From Chrysemys picta bellii (lineage: Eukaryota; Chordata; Testudines; Emydidae), in NCBI RefSeq assembly GCF_011386835.1, contig NC_088795.1:18298941-18362940 (forward strand): a stretch of 64,000 nt of DNA, written 5' to 3'. Positions 39,901-44,812 of the stretch are shown piece by piece. The position numbers were made by a program, and so were the translations under genes. Every line of letters begins with the position of its first letter. The stretch's first letter is position 1. A model generated the notes under the pieces. It was not told where the DNA came from. It did no database searches and saw only the letters and a program-made list of their open reading frames with translations.

Positions 39901-41560
39901 TATTGGCAAAGGAAAATTTGTATGTTTAAAGTCTTGCTGTTGCCATGTTGGCACTACAGCCCCATCTATACTGTCCAGGAAAAACACGTTACTGCACTTT
40001 TCTAGTGAACCACTCATAAATATAGTTCGTTAGAGAAGTTCTAGCATGTGGCCTGATATCCTGAATGATTCAGCACCTTTGAGGCTCATGTTTTTTTTCT
40101 TACTACTTTTTACTTATAGCATGGTATGGTCAATATATTACAGTACAGAAAGGCTATAAAAGATGCATATATTTTACAAATGAAAATAAAAATTATCTAA
40201 CAATACAAATTCACTGACTAAAAGAGTGGAGAAATATACTTTCTTACGTGCACATTTATAATTACAAGTATTTTTACACTATCCATTAATAACATCTGGG
40301 AGCTGCAAATCAAAGATTCAGGATTGTATTTGGGCTAGTCACTAGAAATATTCCCAAAACTATTTTTCCCATTCAGATAAGTTTTGCTACAAAATAGCTG
40401 TATCTCCATGTAACTGCGGTAGGGTAATATTTACATATCTACTAGCTTGGATAATACAAGCAAGACAAAAATCTCAAAATGGTTATTAATATGCGATCCT
40501 CAGCGCAATTGTGCAATCTTTCTTTGTCTTTCTAGAATCCCTTTTCCTAAAGAGCTTTAAGGCTCCATCTACACTCTGGTTTCCCTTGCGGTTGGATACT
40601 GTGTTTAAAGATGGCTTATACAGAAGGTTTTTGGAAACATGTGGGCTGTAGTCCACGAAAGCTTATGCTCTAATAAATTTGTTAGTCTCTAAGGTGCCAC
40701 AAGTACTCCTGTTCTTTTTGCGCATACAGACTAACACGGCTGCTACTCTGAAACCTGTCATGGTGTAGATGGGGCATAACATTTTTAAAATTAAGGTTAG
40801 GTTATAAACCCTAGAAGTACCAAATCCATATTACGTGCATTTTGAAGTAAGTTATGAGATACAGATTAGTAAAATATATTAAACAACCTCAGAGGCTACC
40901 ATGACAAAGCTACGTCTAATCACTCTTCCCACAACACTGATATCCACAGGACCCTGCACTGCTCCGGGTAGAGGGGCTAGGGGGAGAGTTTGTCACTTTT
41001 CAGCTGACAGCAAGGCGGCTTACAGCGGTGCTTAATTTGTAATGAAAGAGGAGCCGGGACACAAGTAATGTTCTACTTTAATAGCTGACAAGGCAAGCCG
41101 AGCGGTGCCGGGGCTATTAAGTGCCAAGCCCTGGGGTGGCGGGGCTTAGCCCTGGCACACATTAAGCCCTGGCTTTTAGGGACTGGCCCTGCAGCAGGCA
41201 GCAGAGAAAACGCCCGATCCCAGTCCCAGAGCGGCAGAGCCAGAAGCAGAGGCCGGCCCAGGCCACGCCAGCGAGCTGGAGGCCCCGGGGAAGCGAGGCT
41301 GCTCTGCCCAGCGCCCGGGGGGACCCTGCGAGATAGGGCCGCTCTGCCCACACGGAGCCCAGGCCCCAGCTGGCAACCCCCCGCCCTAGGAACGGAGAGA
41401 CCCGGCAGCGCCGGGCCCGCTCCCCCGGCGGCGAGGCGAGGCCCCGCTTCCCCTCACCTGGCGGGGCCGGGCTCTCCGCGGCGCCCCACGTCCCGCTGCG
41501 GTGGCTCAGCTCCCTGCCCCCGGCTCCTCCGCGTTCCGCTTCAACGTGGCAGCCGGAGCG
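1..41560 (-). CDS. SEC31A: SEC31A, COPII outer-coat protein (5' part of gene; multi-exon)
   Basis: SEC31 pairs with SEC13 to build the outer cage of COPII vesicles leaving the endoplasmic reticulum and stimulates the SAR1 GTPase through SEC23. Eighteen coding exons between 35402 and 156 join in frame with GT-AG borders to give 775 codons; the recalled human protein is about 1,220 aa, so the proline-rich region and C-terminal helical part lie beyond base 1. Residues 1 to about 340 are WD40 repeats (for example [24 protein letters not shown]). Residues about 390-410 ([14 protein letters not shown]) are the blade that completes the SEC13 propeller. From about residue 560 the alpha-solenoid begins ([20 protein letters not shown]). 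A non-coding first exon lies in a CpG island near 41.5 kb. No frameshift or stop was seen. The identification rests on near-identity with remembered vertebrate SEC31A; exon borders were placed by eye. Confidence 0.96.
156..329 (-). CDS. SEC31A: SEC31A coding exon 18 (last in window)
   Basis: The exon is 174 bp, 58 codons (residues 718-775): [58 protein letters not shown]. The acceptor is TCCCCAG|GAC and the donor ACCAG|GTAAGT. Bases 1-155 look like intron; the next exon (human PNIMQLRDR) is not in the window. Confidence 0.95.
765..1275 (-). repeat. CR1-type LINE 3' fragment
   Basis: Read on the minus strand, the right half of the ORF tail and the 3' region match the remembered CR1 layout (GGAACAATCCTGCATTGGC, then ATGGATTAAATGACCTAA). 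It is divergent and 5' truncated, with no open frame left. Confidence 0.7.
1284..1419. mobile_element. hAT-like MITE, 136 bp
   Basis: The ends are inverted: TAGGATGACCAGATGTC on the left and GATATCTGGTCATCCTA on the right. They are flanked by ATCTCACC and ATCTCATT, a decayed 8-bp target duplication (6 of 8 identical) as hAT elements make. It has no coding capacity. Confidence 0.8.
2585..2730 (-). CDS. SEC31A: SEC31A coding exon 17
   Basis: The exon is 146 bp (residues 669-717), including [40 protein letters not shown] and GNSPLSLQ. The acceptor is TTCTTAG|AT and the donor TTCAG|GTTAGT. It extends the solenoid. Confidence 0.95.
3615..5035 (-). repeat. CR1 LINE, truncated and degenerate
   Basis: The minus strand encodes broken reverse-transcriptase pieces, such as [20 protein letters not shown] followed by [10 protein letters not shown], and further on [20 protein letters not shown]. 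The 3' untranslated part ends near 3615, close to the CR1 copy at 48.3 kb in sequence. The frame is interrupted repeatedly, so this is a dead copy. Confidence 0.9.
5148..6331 (+). mobile_element. Solo LTR of an endogenous retrovirus, 1,184 bp
   Basis: The block starts TGTGACG and ends CGTCACA, and is flanked on both sides by AGAGG (5143-5147 and 6332-6336), a perfect 5-bp target duplication. A TATA-like GATATATAAAGG lies at about 5641 and an AATAAA at 5927-5932, in the order expected for U3-R-U5 on the plus strand. No internal retroviral genes adjoin it, so it is a recombination-derived solo LTR inside a SEC31A intron, antisense to the gene. Confidence 0.88.
6787..6913 (-). CDS. SEC31A: SEC31A coding exon 16
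   Basis: The exon is 127 bp (residues 627-669): [20 protein letters not shown] then [22 protein letters not shown]. The acceptor is CTTCCCAG|CTC and the donor TGTG|GTAAGA. Confidence 0.96.
7156..8479 (+). mobile_element. Probable second solo LTR with a SINE nested inside
   Basis: The block begins TGTGACGATC and ends AACGTCACA, as the LTR at 5148 does. Without the 165-bp SINE at 7326-7490 its length is about 1,160 bp, close to that LTR. The interior has the same order: a GC-richer purine stretch near 7740-7900, a T-rich polyadenylation region near 8030-8130, and a GC-richer tail. Flanking bases (CGTGA and CGGGT) do not form a clear duplication, so the ends are less certain. Confidence 0.55.
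7326..7490 (+). repeat. tRNA-derived SINE (turtle PolIII/Cry type)
   Basis: It carries a polymerase III A box (GGATAGCTCAGTGGCTTGAG) and B-box-like GTGAGTTCAATCC, then a conserved core and a CR1-like tail ending in repeated ATTCTATG. The SINE family whose 3' end is shared with a CR1-like LINE is known from turtles. It is not a functional tRNA gene. Confidence 0.9.
8480..10249. other. SEC31A intron, no gene seen
   Basis: Apart from the palindromic MITE at 9318-9431, nothing was recognised. The open frame at 8960-9319 has no conserved motif, and I treat it as chance. Confidence 0.6.
9318..9431. repeat. Palindromic MITE, old copy
   Basis: It has inverted halves around AGTCCCATTTGAAG, with AAGCACTTGAG and GATTAAGTGCTTTGC as arms. 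It belongs to a family also seen at 10567, 12518, 20839, 23446, 29540 and 47862. Confidence 0.6.
10250..10428 (-). CDS. SEC31A: SEC31A coding exon 15 (solenoid start)
   Basis: The exon is 179 bp (residues 567-626): [40 protein letters not shown] and [20 protein letters not shown]. This is the first part of the ancestral coatomer helical element that makes the cage edge. The acceptor is TTGCAG|ATG and the donor CCAGG|GTATGT. Confidence 0.96.
10567..10672. repeat. Palindromic MITE, old copy
   Basis: The left GATTCAGGAAA and right TTTCCTGAATC are exact inverted repeats about 85 bp apart, with AAGCAC and ATGCTTAAGTGC inside. Same family as the copy at 47862. Confidence 0.65.
10789..11073. mobile_element. 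MITE with TCTACACT termini, 285 bp
   Basis: The ends GGCTAGGTCTACACT and AGTGTAGACTAGCCC are inverted repeats. The interior is rich in CpG and in nested palindromes (for example ATCGATTTAAG and GCGATAAATCAAT). It is closely related to the element at 38933-39217, sharing TTTAAGATACGCAAATTCAGC. Confidence 0.8.
11682..11748 (-). CDS. SEC31A: SEC31A coding exon 14
   Basis: The exon is 67 bp (residues 545-567): [20 protein letters not shown] then SG. The acceptor is CTATTAG|AG and the donor GGAG|GTAAAA. The conserved FNISVSG leads into the solenoid exon at 10250-10428. Confidence 0.92.
12518..12663. repeat. Palindromic MITE, old copy
   Basis: It contains TGATCCTGCAAGG at the left and inverted TTAAGCACTTGC / AAGCAGATGCTTAA arms. 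It matches the family consensus inferred from the seven copies in this window. Confidence 0.55.
12939..12974. repeat. (CA)n microsatellite
   Basis: A run of about 18 CA units lies in a SEC31A intron about 100 bases downstream (in SEC31A orientation) of exon 13. It is likely to be polymorphic in length. Confidence 0.95.
13070..13147 (-). CDS. SEC31A: SEC31A coding exon 13
   Basis: The exon is 78 bp, 26 codons (residues 519-544), acidic: [20 protein letters not shown] then EPFLGE. The donor is GAG|GTAAGT; the acceptor is weak in appearance (CTCTGCAAAAG|GCT). It is symmetrical in phase, so it could be a cassette exon. Confidence 0.9.
13349..13599. mobile_element. MITE with TCTACACT termini, about 250 bp
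   Basis: The ends are GACCACATCTACACT and GGTGTAGACCAGGCC, with internal GTCGACAG / CTGTCGAC inverted repeats. It lies about 200 bases from SEC31A exon 13. Termini resemble those of the elements at 10789 and 19706. Confidence 0.75.
13924..14296 (+). mobile_element. Possible short solo LTR, 373 bp
   Basis: It starts TGTGGCCAGG and ends CCCGTTACA, with AGGAATAAAGAGTG (a polyadenylation signal) about 100 bases before the end. Flanks GGAAG and AGAAG agree at 4 of 5 bases. Composition is GC-rich compared with the intron. A non-retroviral repeat is possible. Confidence 0.5.
14297..15349. other. SEC31A intron, no gene seen
   Basis: The first 300 bases are GC-rich (a likely repeat of unknown family), followed by AT-rich intron. 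The opposing open frames near 14360-14600 mirror each other's composition and carry no motif. Confidence 0.55.
15350..15400 (-). CDS. SEC31A: SEC31A coding exon 12 (51 bp)
   Basis: The short exon encodes [17 protein letters not shown] (residues 502-518). The acceptor TTTTGTAG|ATT and donor GAG|GTAAGC are both strong, and both borders fall between codons, so skipping would keep the frame. The region is poorly conserved across vertebrates. Confidence 0.9.
15401..16637. other. SEC31A intron, otherwise empty
   Basis: Besides the LINE tail at 15640-15752, I see no gene or classified repeat here. Confidence 0.55.
15640..15752 (+). repeat. L3/CR1-type LINE 3' tail
   Basis: The text GGGGCAGAGACTGTGTCTTC followed by CACAATGGGGCCCCAATCC and an AATAATAAA-rich end is the typical 3' tail of old CR1/L3 elements. 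A second tail is at 20955-21062. Confidence 0.6.
16646..17332. mobile_element. hAT-like non-autonomous element, 687 bp
   Basis: It is bounded by perfect 8-bp duplications ACGTCAGA (16638-16645 and 17333-17340). Its ends TAGGGTGACCAGG and GTTGGCAATCCTA are imperfect inverted repeats. The interior from about 16865 to 17195 is a C-rich low-complexity array (units like CCCCAGCCCAGAGCCC), followed by GGGGCAGGGCCTCAG. The proline-rich frames on both strands come from this composition. Confidence 0.85.
17341..18366. other. SEC31A intron between two hAT-like elements
   Basis: This stretch is AT-rich with no recognised gene. An imperfect palindrome at about 18030-18130 (TCAAAGCAGTCTAGAGGATT and ATCCTCTTGACCGCTTTGAA) is probably another old MITE. 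Confidence 0.55.
18375..19192. mobile_element. hAT-like non-autonomous element, 818 bp
   Basis: It is bounded by perfect 8-bp duplications GTTTATAG (18367-18374 and 19193-19200). Termini are CAGTGGTCACCAACC and GATTGGAGACCACTA, inverted with 12 of 15 matching. The interior is GC-rich, with a C-rich array at about 18770-19075 very like that of the element at 16646. It has no transposase. Confidence 0.92.
19480..19554 (-). CDS. SEC31A: SEC31A coding exon 11
   Basis: The exon is 75 bp, 25 codons (residues 477-501): [19 protein letters not shown] then DDLGQK. The acceptor is TTTTAAG|GTG, with the long A/T run of 19555-19570 supplying the pyrimidine tract. The donor is CAAAAG|GTAAAT. Confidence 0.94.
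19706..19991. mobile_element. MITE with TCTATACC/TCTACAC termini, 286 bp
   Basis: It is flanked by TGA on both sides (19703-19705 and 19992-19994). Ends are GGGTACGTCTATACC and GTGTAGACCAAGCC. Inside are strong palindromes, such as GACTTATCGCGTC against GACGCGATAAGTC and AACTTCAGCTACG against CGTAGCTGAAGTT. It is close in length to the element at 38933. Confidence 0.82.
19995..20494. other. SEC31A intron remainder
   Basis: About 500 AT-rich bases between the MITE and exon 10. No gene, repeat or RNA feature was recognised. Confidence 0.55.
20495..20725 (-). CDS. SEC31A: SEC31A coding exon 10 (SEC13-binding blade)
   Basis: The exon is 231 bp, 77 codons (residues 400-476). [10 protein letters not shown] finishes the blade inserted into SEC13; then comes a Gln/His-rich stretch ([12 protein letters not shown]) and [18 protein letters not shown], ending NVWSFLK. 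The acceptor is ATTACAG|TTT and the donor TTAAAG|GTAATG. Confidence 0.95.
20839..20946. repeat. Palindromic MITE, well preserved
   Basis: It begins CCCCAATCCTGCAAACACTT and ends ATGTTTGTAGGATCAC, with CATGTGAGTAGCCCCATTGA and GACTACTC inside; the two halves are inverted copies. It lies 110 bases upstream (in gene sense) of exon 10. Confidence 0.7.
20955..21062 (+). repeat. L3/CR1-type LINE 3' tail
   Basis: It is the same tail as at 15640: GGAACAGGGACAGTGTATTT, AATAGGGCTCTAATC, GGGGCTTCTGG and an AAATAATAAAA end. Only the last about 110 bases are kept. Confidence 0.6.
21063..21980. other. SEC31A intron, GAA microsatellite, no gene
   Basis: A short GAA repeat is at about 21209-21227. The rest is AT-rich intron with nothing recognised. 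Confidence 0.55.
21981..22133 (-). CDS. SEC31A: SEC31A coding exon 9
   Basis: The exon is 153 bp, 51 codons (residues 349-399): [19 protein letters not shown] through [19 protein letters not shown]. It is the proline-rich linker leading into the SEC13-binding blade. The donor is TTTTCA|GTAAGT and the acceptor TTAAAG|CT. Confidence 0.95.
22328..22489 (-). CDS. SEC31A: SEC31A coding exon 8
   Basis: The exon is 162 bp, 54 codons (residues 295-348), with [39 protein letters not shown] and ending RQKQVDK. It completes the WD40 region. The acceptor is GGCACAG|GT and the donor ACAAG|GTATTG. Confidence 0.96.
22690..22830 (+). repeat. MIR-like (CORE) SINE
   Basis: The text GTGGTTAAGGTGCTGGAATG, GACTCGGGAGATCTGGCTTC and CTCTGCCACAGACATCCTG follows the MIR layout from the tRNA-like head into the core. 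It is old and divergent. Confidence 0.7.
23446..23550. repeat. Palindromic MITE next to a homopolymer run
   Basis: Inverted arms (ACATGCTTAACTTCAGTGGG and CATGTGCTTAAGTGC) match the family seen six other times. Just left is an A14 then G10 run (about 23417-23440), a likely assembly-sensitive spot. Confidence 0.6.
23890..24250. repeat. GC-rich interspersed repeat, family unknown
   Basis: This block is sharply GC- and CpG-rich inside an AT-rich intron, with an inverted pair GCAATTTAAAAGGGCCC (about 24030) and GGGCCCTTTAAATTGC (about 24097). It ends near TACAGGTAAGTATTTTA. It looks like a non-autonomous DNA element, but I could not fix its ends. Confidence 0.5.
24810..24909 (-). CDS. SEC31A: SEC31A coding exon 7
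   Basis: The exon is 100 bp (residues 261-294), reading [20 protein letters not shown] and [13 protein letters not shown]. The acceptor is CACACAG|G and the donor GGAG|GTATTG. The frame is unbroken from the split Arg codon of the previous exon. Confidence 0.95.
24910..25968. other. SEC31A intron, nothing recognised
   Basis: AT-rich intron. The short frames (for example 25540-25785) have no motif and are bounded by no splice context that fits SEC31A. Confidence 0.55.
25969..26111 (-). CDS. SEC31A: SEC31A coding exon 6
   Basis: The exon is 143 bp (residues 214-261), beginning [20 protein letters not shown] and including [20 protein letters not shown]. The acceptor is CTATCAG|ATG and the donor ACAAG|GTATTT, which splits an Arg codon. 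Confidence 0.95.
26112..26634. other. SEC31A intron, nothing recognised
   Basis: About 520 AT-rich bases between coding exons 5 and 6. No repeat or gene could be named. Confidence 0.5.
26635..26775 (-). CDS. SEC31A: SEC31A coding exon 5
   Basis: The exon is 141 bp, 47 codons (residues 167-213), from [18 protein letters not shown] through [16 protein letters not shown] to SDHSNR. The acceptor is GCAATAG|CC and the donor CCGG|GTAATT. Confidence 0.95.
26776..29094. other. SEC31A intron; only the SINE recognised
   Basis: Outside the SINE at 27207-27425, the intron is AT-rich with no recognisable gene or repeat. Confidence 0.5.
27207..27425 (+). repeat. tRNA-derived SINE (turtle PolIII/Cry type), longer copy
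   Basis: A box GGATAGCTCAGTGGTTTGAG and B-box-like GTGAGTTCAGTCC open the element, and the tail is CCTTCCAACCCTGATATTC then TATGATT. A segment of about 35 bases (GGGGATTGGTCCTGCTTTGA) is tandemly doubled, unlike the copy at 7326. Confidence 0.92.
29095..29190 (-). CDS. SEC31A: SEC31A coding exon 4
   Basis: The exon is 96 bp, exactly 32 codons (residues 135-166), reading [18 protein letters not shown] and on to GAKTQ. The acceptor is ATTACAG|AC and the donor CCCAG|GTACTG. Both borders fall between codons. Confidence 0.95.
29191..30528. other. SEC31A intron remainder
   Basis: AT-rich, with only the partial MITE at 29540 recognised. Confidence 0.5.
29540..29638. repeat. Palindromic MITE, partial
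   Basis: TCCCACTGACTTCAATGGGA, then ACACATGAGTAAGCATTC and AGATCAAGGCC, form the right two-thirds of the family seen intact at 20839 and 47862. Confidence 0.55.
30529..30727 (-). CDS. SEC31A: SEC31A coding exon 3
   Basis: This exon encodes residues 68-134, including [28 protein letters not shown] and [14 protein letters not shown], classic WD40 blade sequence. It is 199 bp, with acceptor TTGTAG|GTACC and donor CCAG|GTTAG. Confidence 0.95.
30828..31015 (+). repeat. MIR-like (CORE) SINE
   Basis: TAGGTTCTATTCCTAGCTCT, GTGACAGTGGACAGGTCACA and TACCTCATAGGGTTTTTTGA follow the MIR core and tail order. Confidence 0.65.
31465..31562 (-). repeat. L3/CR1-type LINE 3' tail, inverted
   Basis: GAGGGCCCTAATCAGATTCA then GATATTGTACAAGGAAGACA is the reverse of the tail seen at 15640 and 20955. 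Confidence 0.55.
31563..32414. other. SEC31A intron, nothing recognised
   Basis: About 850 AT-rich bases between an old LINE tail and the CR1 copy starting near 32415. No gene or repeat could be named. Confidence 0.5.
32415..34418 (+). repeat. CR1 LINE, split by an LTR insertion
   Basis: Degenerate reverse-transcriptase sequence reads on the plus strand (PIQYLYK from GTCCTATTCAATATCTTTAT, CGATACCAAGCTAGGAAGG, GGTCTGAATTACATAGG) up to 33036 and resumes at 33713. It ends at ATTTCTATGATTCTATC near 34418, the CR1-type 8-bp tail repeat. The frame is broken. It lies antisense in the SEC31A intron, just short of coding exon 2. Confidence 0.9.
33037..33708 (+). mobile_element. Solo LTR, 672 bp, nested in a CR1 copy
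   Basis: It starts TGTGATAGACCC and ends ACTTTGTCACA, and is flanked by GAAG on both sides (33033-33036 and 33709-33712), a 4-bp target duplication as gammaretrovirus-like integrases make. A TATA box GCTATAAAAGGGCTC lies at about 33230, giving plus-strand polarity. The interrupted CR1 continues cleanly on either side, which fixes the borders. Frames inside it (for example 33186-33566 minus) are chance. Confidence 0.9.
34508..34631 (-). CDS. SEC31A: SEC31A coding exon 2
   Basis: This exon encodes residues 27-68 ([19 protein letters not shown] and the [20 protein letters not shown] segment), the first propeller blade. The acceptor is CATAG|GT and the donor CACAG|GTATGA. It lies just right of an old CR1 insertion that ends near 34418, leaving only about 90 bases of intron between repeat and donor. 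Confidence 0.95.
35324..35406 (-). CDS. SEC31A: SEC31A coding exon 1 (start codon)
   Basis: The ATG is at 35402-35400 with A at -3 and opens [18 protein letters not shown], the expected SEC31A N terminus. The exon ends after 26 codons plus one base at CAG|GTAACT. The acceptor reads TTTTAGCAG, a NAGNAG tandem; either choice leaves the protein unchanged because both lie upstream of the ATG. Confidence 0.95.
35407..37845. other. SEC31A first intron, left part
   Basis: Long AT-rich intron next to the 5' UTR. I found no gene, RNA or classified repeat here. Confidence 0.55.
37854..38558. mobile_element. hAT-like non-autonomous element with internal minisatellite, 705 bp
   Basis: Flanks ACTATGAA (37846-37853) and ACTGTGAA (38559-38566) match at 7 of 8. 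Termini TAGGGTCCACCAAAT and ATTTGGTTGGACCCTA are inverted. Inside, AGGGGTCCTGACCCAAAAAG and CTTTTGGGTCAGGACCCCC form a second inverted pair around about 480 bases of GT/G-rich and CTGCTGCTGGC-type tandem units. Confidence 0.88.
38933..39217. mobile_element. MITE with TCTACACT termini, 285 bp
   Basis: TGA flanks both sides (38930-38932 and 39218-39220). The ends are GGGTACATCTACACT and AGTATAGACCAGGCC. The interior is nearly colinear with the element at 10789 (TTTAAGATACGCAAATTCAGC, TAGCGTAGCTGAATTCGACG). Confidence 0.85.
39218..41069. other. SEC31A first intron, right part
   Basis: Outside the nested repeat at 40561-40775, I see only AT-rich intron up to the CpG island. A sequence like one MITE end (GCCCCATCTATACTGTCC) lies at about 39960. 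Confidence 0.5.
40561..40775. mobile_element. MITE-like element containing a second dispersed repeat
   Basis: GGCTCCATCTACACT on the left and GGTGTAGATGGGGCAT on the right are inverted ends. Between them, about 40645-40757 is a distinct repeat (AAGCTTATGCTCTAATAAAT, GTCTCTAAGGTGCCACAAGT, ACACGGCTGCTACTCTGAAA) that I recall as widespread in amniote DNA but cannot name. Confidence 0.6.
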
Positions 41561-41760
41561 CCGCCCTCGTCAGCCCGGCTTCCGGCACCGAGACCCCGCC
41601 CGGCCGGCCGGCGCCTTCCGGGCCGCGCAGCTCCCAGCGCCAGGGGGCAGGCGGGCCCGGGTTGCAGAGGGGCCTAGCCCGTGTCCGTCCAGGCGGCCTG
41701 CCGAGCTGTCACTACAACCCCGGCCAGGGCAGCCCGGCTCAGGCCCCTGCGGCGGTGGCT
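41070..41760. promoter_or_regulatory. CpG island at the SEC31A promoter
   Basis: This block is strongly GC-rich with many CpG dinucleotides, in contrast to the AT-rich introns around it. It contains the proposed SEC31A first-exon donor at 41458 and is the only such block between the start codon exon and the THAP9 promoter. It is a typical housekeeping, TATA-less promoter. Several open frames here are composition artefacts. Confidence 0.8.
41458..41560 (-). other. SEC31A: SEC31A non-coding exon 1 (5' UTR), start site approximate
   Basis: On the minus strand a consensus donor (CCAG|GTGAGG) follows base 41458 in the middle of a CpG-rich block. The next exon (35324-35406) carries the start codon a few bases after its acceptor, so an upstream non-coding exon is required. 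The 5' end is a guess; no TATA box is visible. Confidence 0.6.
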
Positions 41761-43604
41761 ACACGGGGGAGTTTTAATAGACCCCCTAATGATGGAGCAG
41801 CTGGATGGCTGCCCTCACCCCACTGGAAGTAGGGGTGCTGCCCCCCTTGAAGTGGTTTCCATTATACAGCGGGTTTAGTTTGGTTCAGGGGCTCTCAGTA
41901 CCACTATACAAATGGTTCTAGCGGCTCCGCTGCTGGGCAGGGCTCTGAAGGAATGAGATGTTTGTCCCTTCTCCTTTCTTTGGAAAGAGCCCCACAACCT
42001 TACAGAAGATGAGGCTCCAACGTACTTGCCAAGTACAGTTCTGCAGCCTCACCTTTGTTTCTGATCTGTGACCAAATTCCACTGCCAAAACGTTCTGCTA
42101 TTCAGTACAAGACCCTAGCATTGAAGGCACAAAGTAAGTTGTGGGCAGCTGGCCCCCTTCACCATCGTTTGCCTCTCCACCGCAGGGTCAGACCAGCCCC
42201 AACAAGTGCAAAGCCTTTTGAACACTTTTAGTGGGGTGAATGACTGGGATTTGCCATTTTCATGGAAAAGTCACATTTCTCCCTCCATGCTGAATATTAT
42301 GTGACTGCTACTAGTATAATTCCCCAGGTGAAAACAAGGGATGGTTTCCTAACTAACAGCAGTGTTATGAGGCTTAGAGCTCATTTGTGTTTGAGGCACT
42401 TATTCTACAGCAGTGAGAACAGAGAATTAATAGAAATAAAGCCAAGACGCCACATATTTAAATCAAGGGCAGCATATCATGTTTATTAACAATACAAATG
42501 AAGAGGATTTTACAACAGCCTCCAAAAGCAGTCTCCCAAGATCTACAGGTTGCAGCTGAAACAAATGCTTTGAGACTGATTTCTTGCCTTCACCACTACT
42601 TTTTCCACTATAAAAAACATTACATCAGCAACTAGATTACTTTAACCCCCTCAATGAAAAAGAGGAAACAAATTAAACAATTTTCAAGTATCTTCATTAA
42701 AGGTGAAAGAAGAAATTCAGATGGAACATAGAAACTCTTCACAATTACCTGAAAAGTAAAAAAGCATATTAGATCTTTGACAATATAGATACAAGTCTAA
42801 TTCAGTGCAGATTAACATCTACTTCAACATTCTTAGGGGTCTTTGCTCAATAAGCCCACAACTTCAGTAAATGTTCCTAAATTCCCTAGACCTGAAGAAC
42901 AGCTCTGTGTAAGCTTGTCTCTTTCCCCAACAATAATTGGTTGAATAAAAATTACCTCACCCATCTTGTCTCTGCATGTTACCAAGCTCAGTAACAGTTC
43001 AGTAAAGCCCACAGTCTATTACAACCACAATTAGGATGTCCTCCCAGTAGTGTGTAAACAATTTTTTGTATTTCTAGAAACAGACTCATGCAATTTTTAC
43101 AGGTTTATTTTAGAAAGCATGCTCATTACTGTCTGGTTCGGTTTATTTTAAATTATCCCCTTGTCATCTCCAAGACCTGGGGTCTGAATATACAAAATAA
43201 ACTCCTAACAAACACGATGGGTCTAACAAAAATAAAAAAGAATTCAGAATCAGAAACAAGGTCAGACCCAAACTAGTTGCACTGAGGTACTATAGTACAG
43301 ACTAATATGCTGTAATATTCTGTTCTGAGACACAATACCAGGCACAAACTGAATCAGCAAACAAAGAAATTAACAAAAAAGCATTCATTCTTACCCACAT
43401 GTCAACAAGTGCAGTCAGAAAAGTCTTAGTTCACCTTTCACAAGTCAAGAGCAATAATTTAATGCTGGGGAGGGAAAAGGAGAAGTTCTTTTGTTATATA
43501 TGCAAACCGAATGAATTCCAGAAGTGTATTTTATGTTTTTCTTAATCTGCAAACTGAACTGACTACCAATGTTTTAAAATGTAGTTTGAATTTTTTACCC
43601 CATG

Positions 43605-43677
43605 TCCTCATCCAGTCAAACACTAATCACAGTGAGTCATGATGTGAACAGCAGTGAAAGGTTTTAATCATTGGACA
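43605..43677. repeat. 74-bp duplicated element, copy 1
   Basis: This segment (core ATGATGTGAACAGCAGTGAA and GGTTTTAATCATTGGACA) recurs in the same orientation at 44739-44812, about 1.1 kb away, with roughly ten differences and one indel. Sequence between the copies is unrelated. I do not recognise the family. Confidence 0.85.
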
Positions 43678-44738
43678 CTAGGCAAAACAAATTAACACAA
43701 TACATTAAAAAACTTACAATGTTCATCTTGCAAATCTTTACACGTAGCTTTTATACATGGTTTGCCAACTCCCAATCAAGTTCTAAACTTGATAAAAATA
43801 CACTTTTTTTTAAGAGAAAACCAAGTTAATTATTCTCTAGCCACATTTAAAATGTGGGAGGCTCTCTAAACCTAAGGTTATTGGGGGCTTTTATTTCAAT
43901 AGTTTTAAATATTCTATTTTCACCTTTTATTCACTTTTCTTCTCTCCCCTTCCTCCTCCCCCCCCCCCCCCAGAACTTGCTGAACCATGATGTAAGCAAC
44001 TTTATCTGCTCAGGACAGAAAACAGGCCTTGGAGGAAGATACTTTTGGGGTAGGACACAAGGGATTCTACCACTGCAGCTACTGTTACAGGGCAAAAGAA
44101 ATAATAATAATAAAAAAAAACACAGAGCCCCCCTTCTTTGATGCTTAGTACTTGATCTACACTTAAGTTATTTTGTCAGTTCAGTCAGTCACAGTGTGGG
44201 GGGGAAAGAAAACAAACAAACCCCACATCAAAGAAGAGGACTACTTACACCTAACATCGGCAAGTTACAACTTCTTGCAATTCACTGCTAAGTTGCCAAT
44301 CTCTCTTCTACAATCAGTTTAGACTTTGATGGGAAGTGATGCCCCTTCCTAAAGAATGTAGGTAAAATTAAATATCTAGTTCTCATTTTTAAATAGCGTT
44401 AAATTATTGTTGGATTCAACAATAGTCTTTCAAATGTGAAGTTTAATTAGGAAAATCAGCTGTACTTCAAAATCACTTAATGAAACCCTCACCTGAACAA
44501 TAGCTAAGTAATGTGAACTTCCAGATTCCGGGCTTGCCTGGCAGATCTTGTCAGTAGAACAATCCCTAAAGGAGTAAGAACATACATTTTAAAAGTGATT
44601 TTTCTTCCCAAAATTACATTAGTGCAAAAAGTATCAACATTAGCAGCAACAGTTATTTGCATTAGTAATAGTTATTGGCTTAACCCAGCCTTCCACTTAA
44701 GTTATGTCAGCACATTATGTCGGTTTTTAAATCACATA

Positions 44739-44812
44739 TCCTCATCCAAAGAGATACTAATCACAGCACATCATGATGTGAACAGCAGTGAAAAGGTTTT
44801 AATCATTGGACA
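44739..44812. repeat. 74-bp duplicated element, copy 2
   Basis: Second copy of the element at 43605-43677. The central 20 bases (CATGATGTGAACAGCAGTGA) are identical in both. The flanks (GTCAAAC against AAGAGAT) differ, so conservation is uneven along the unit. Confidence 0.85.

Noticed and set aside
43605..43677. A firm C/D-box snoRNA call
   Set aside because: C-like boxes exist on the minus strand but no proper D box or closing stem was found, so I left it as an unclassified duplicated element.
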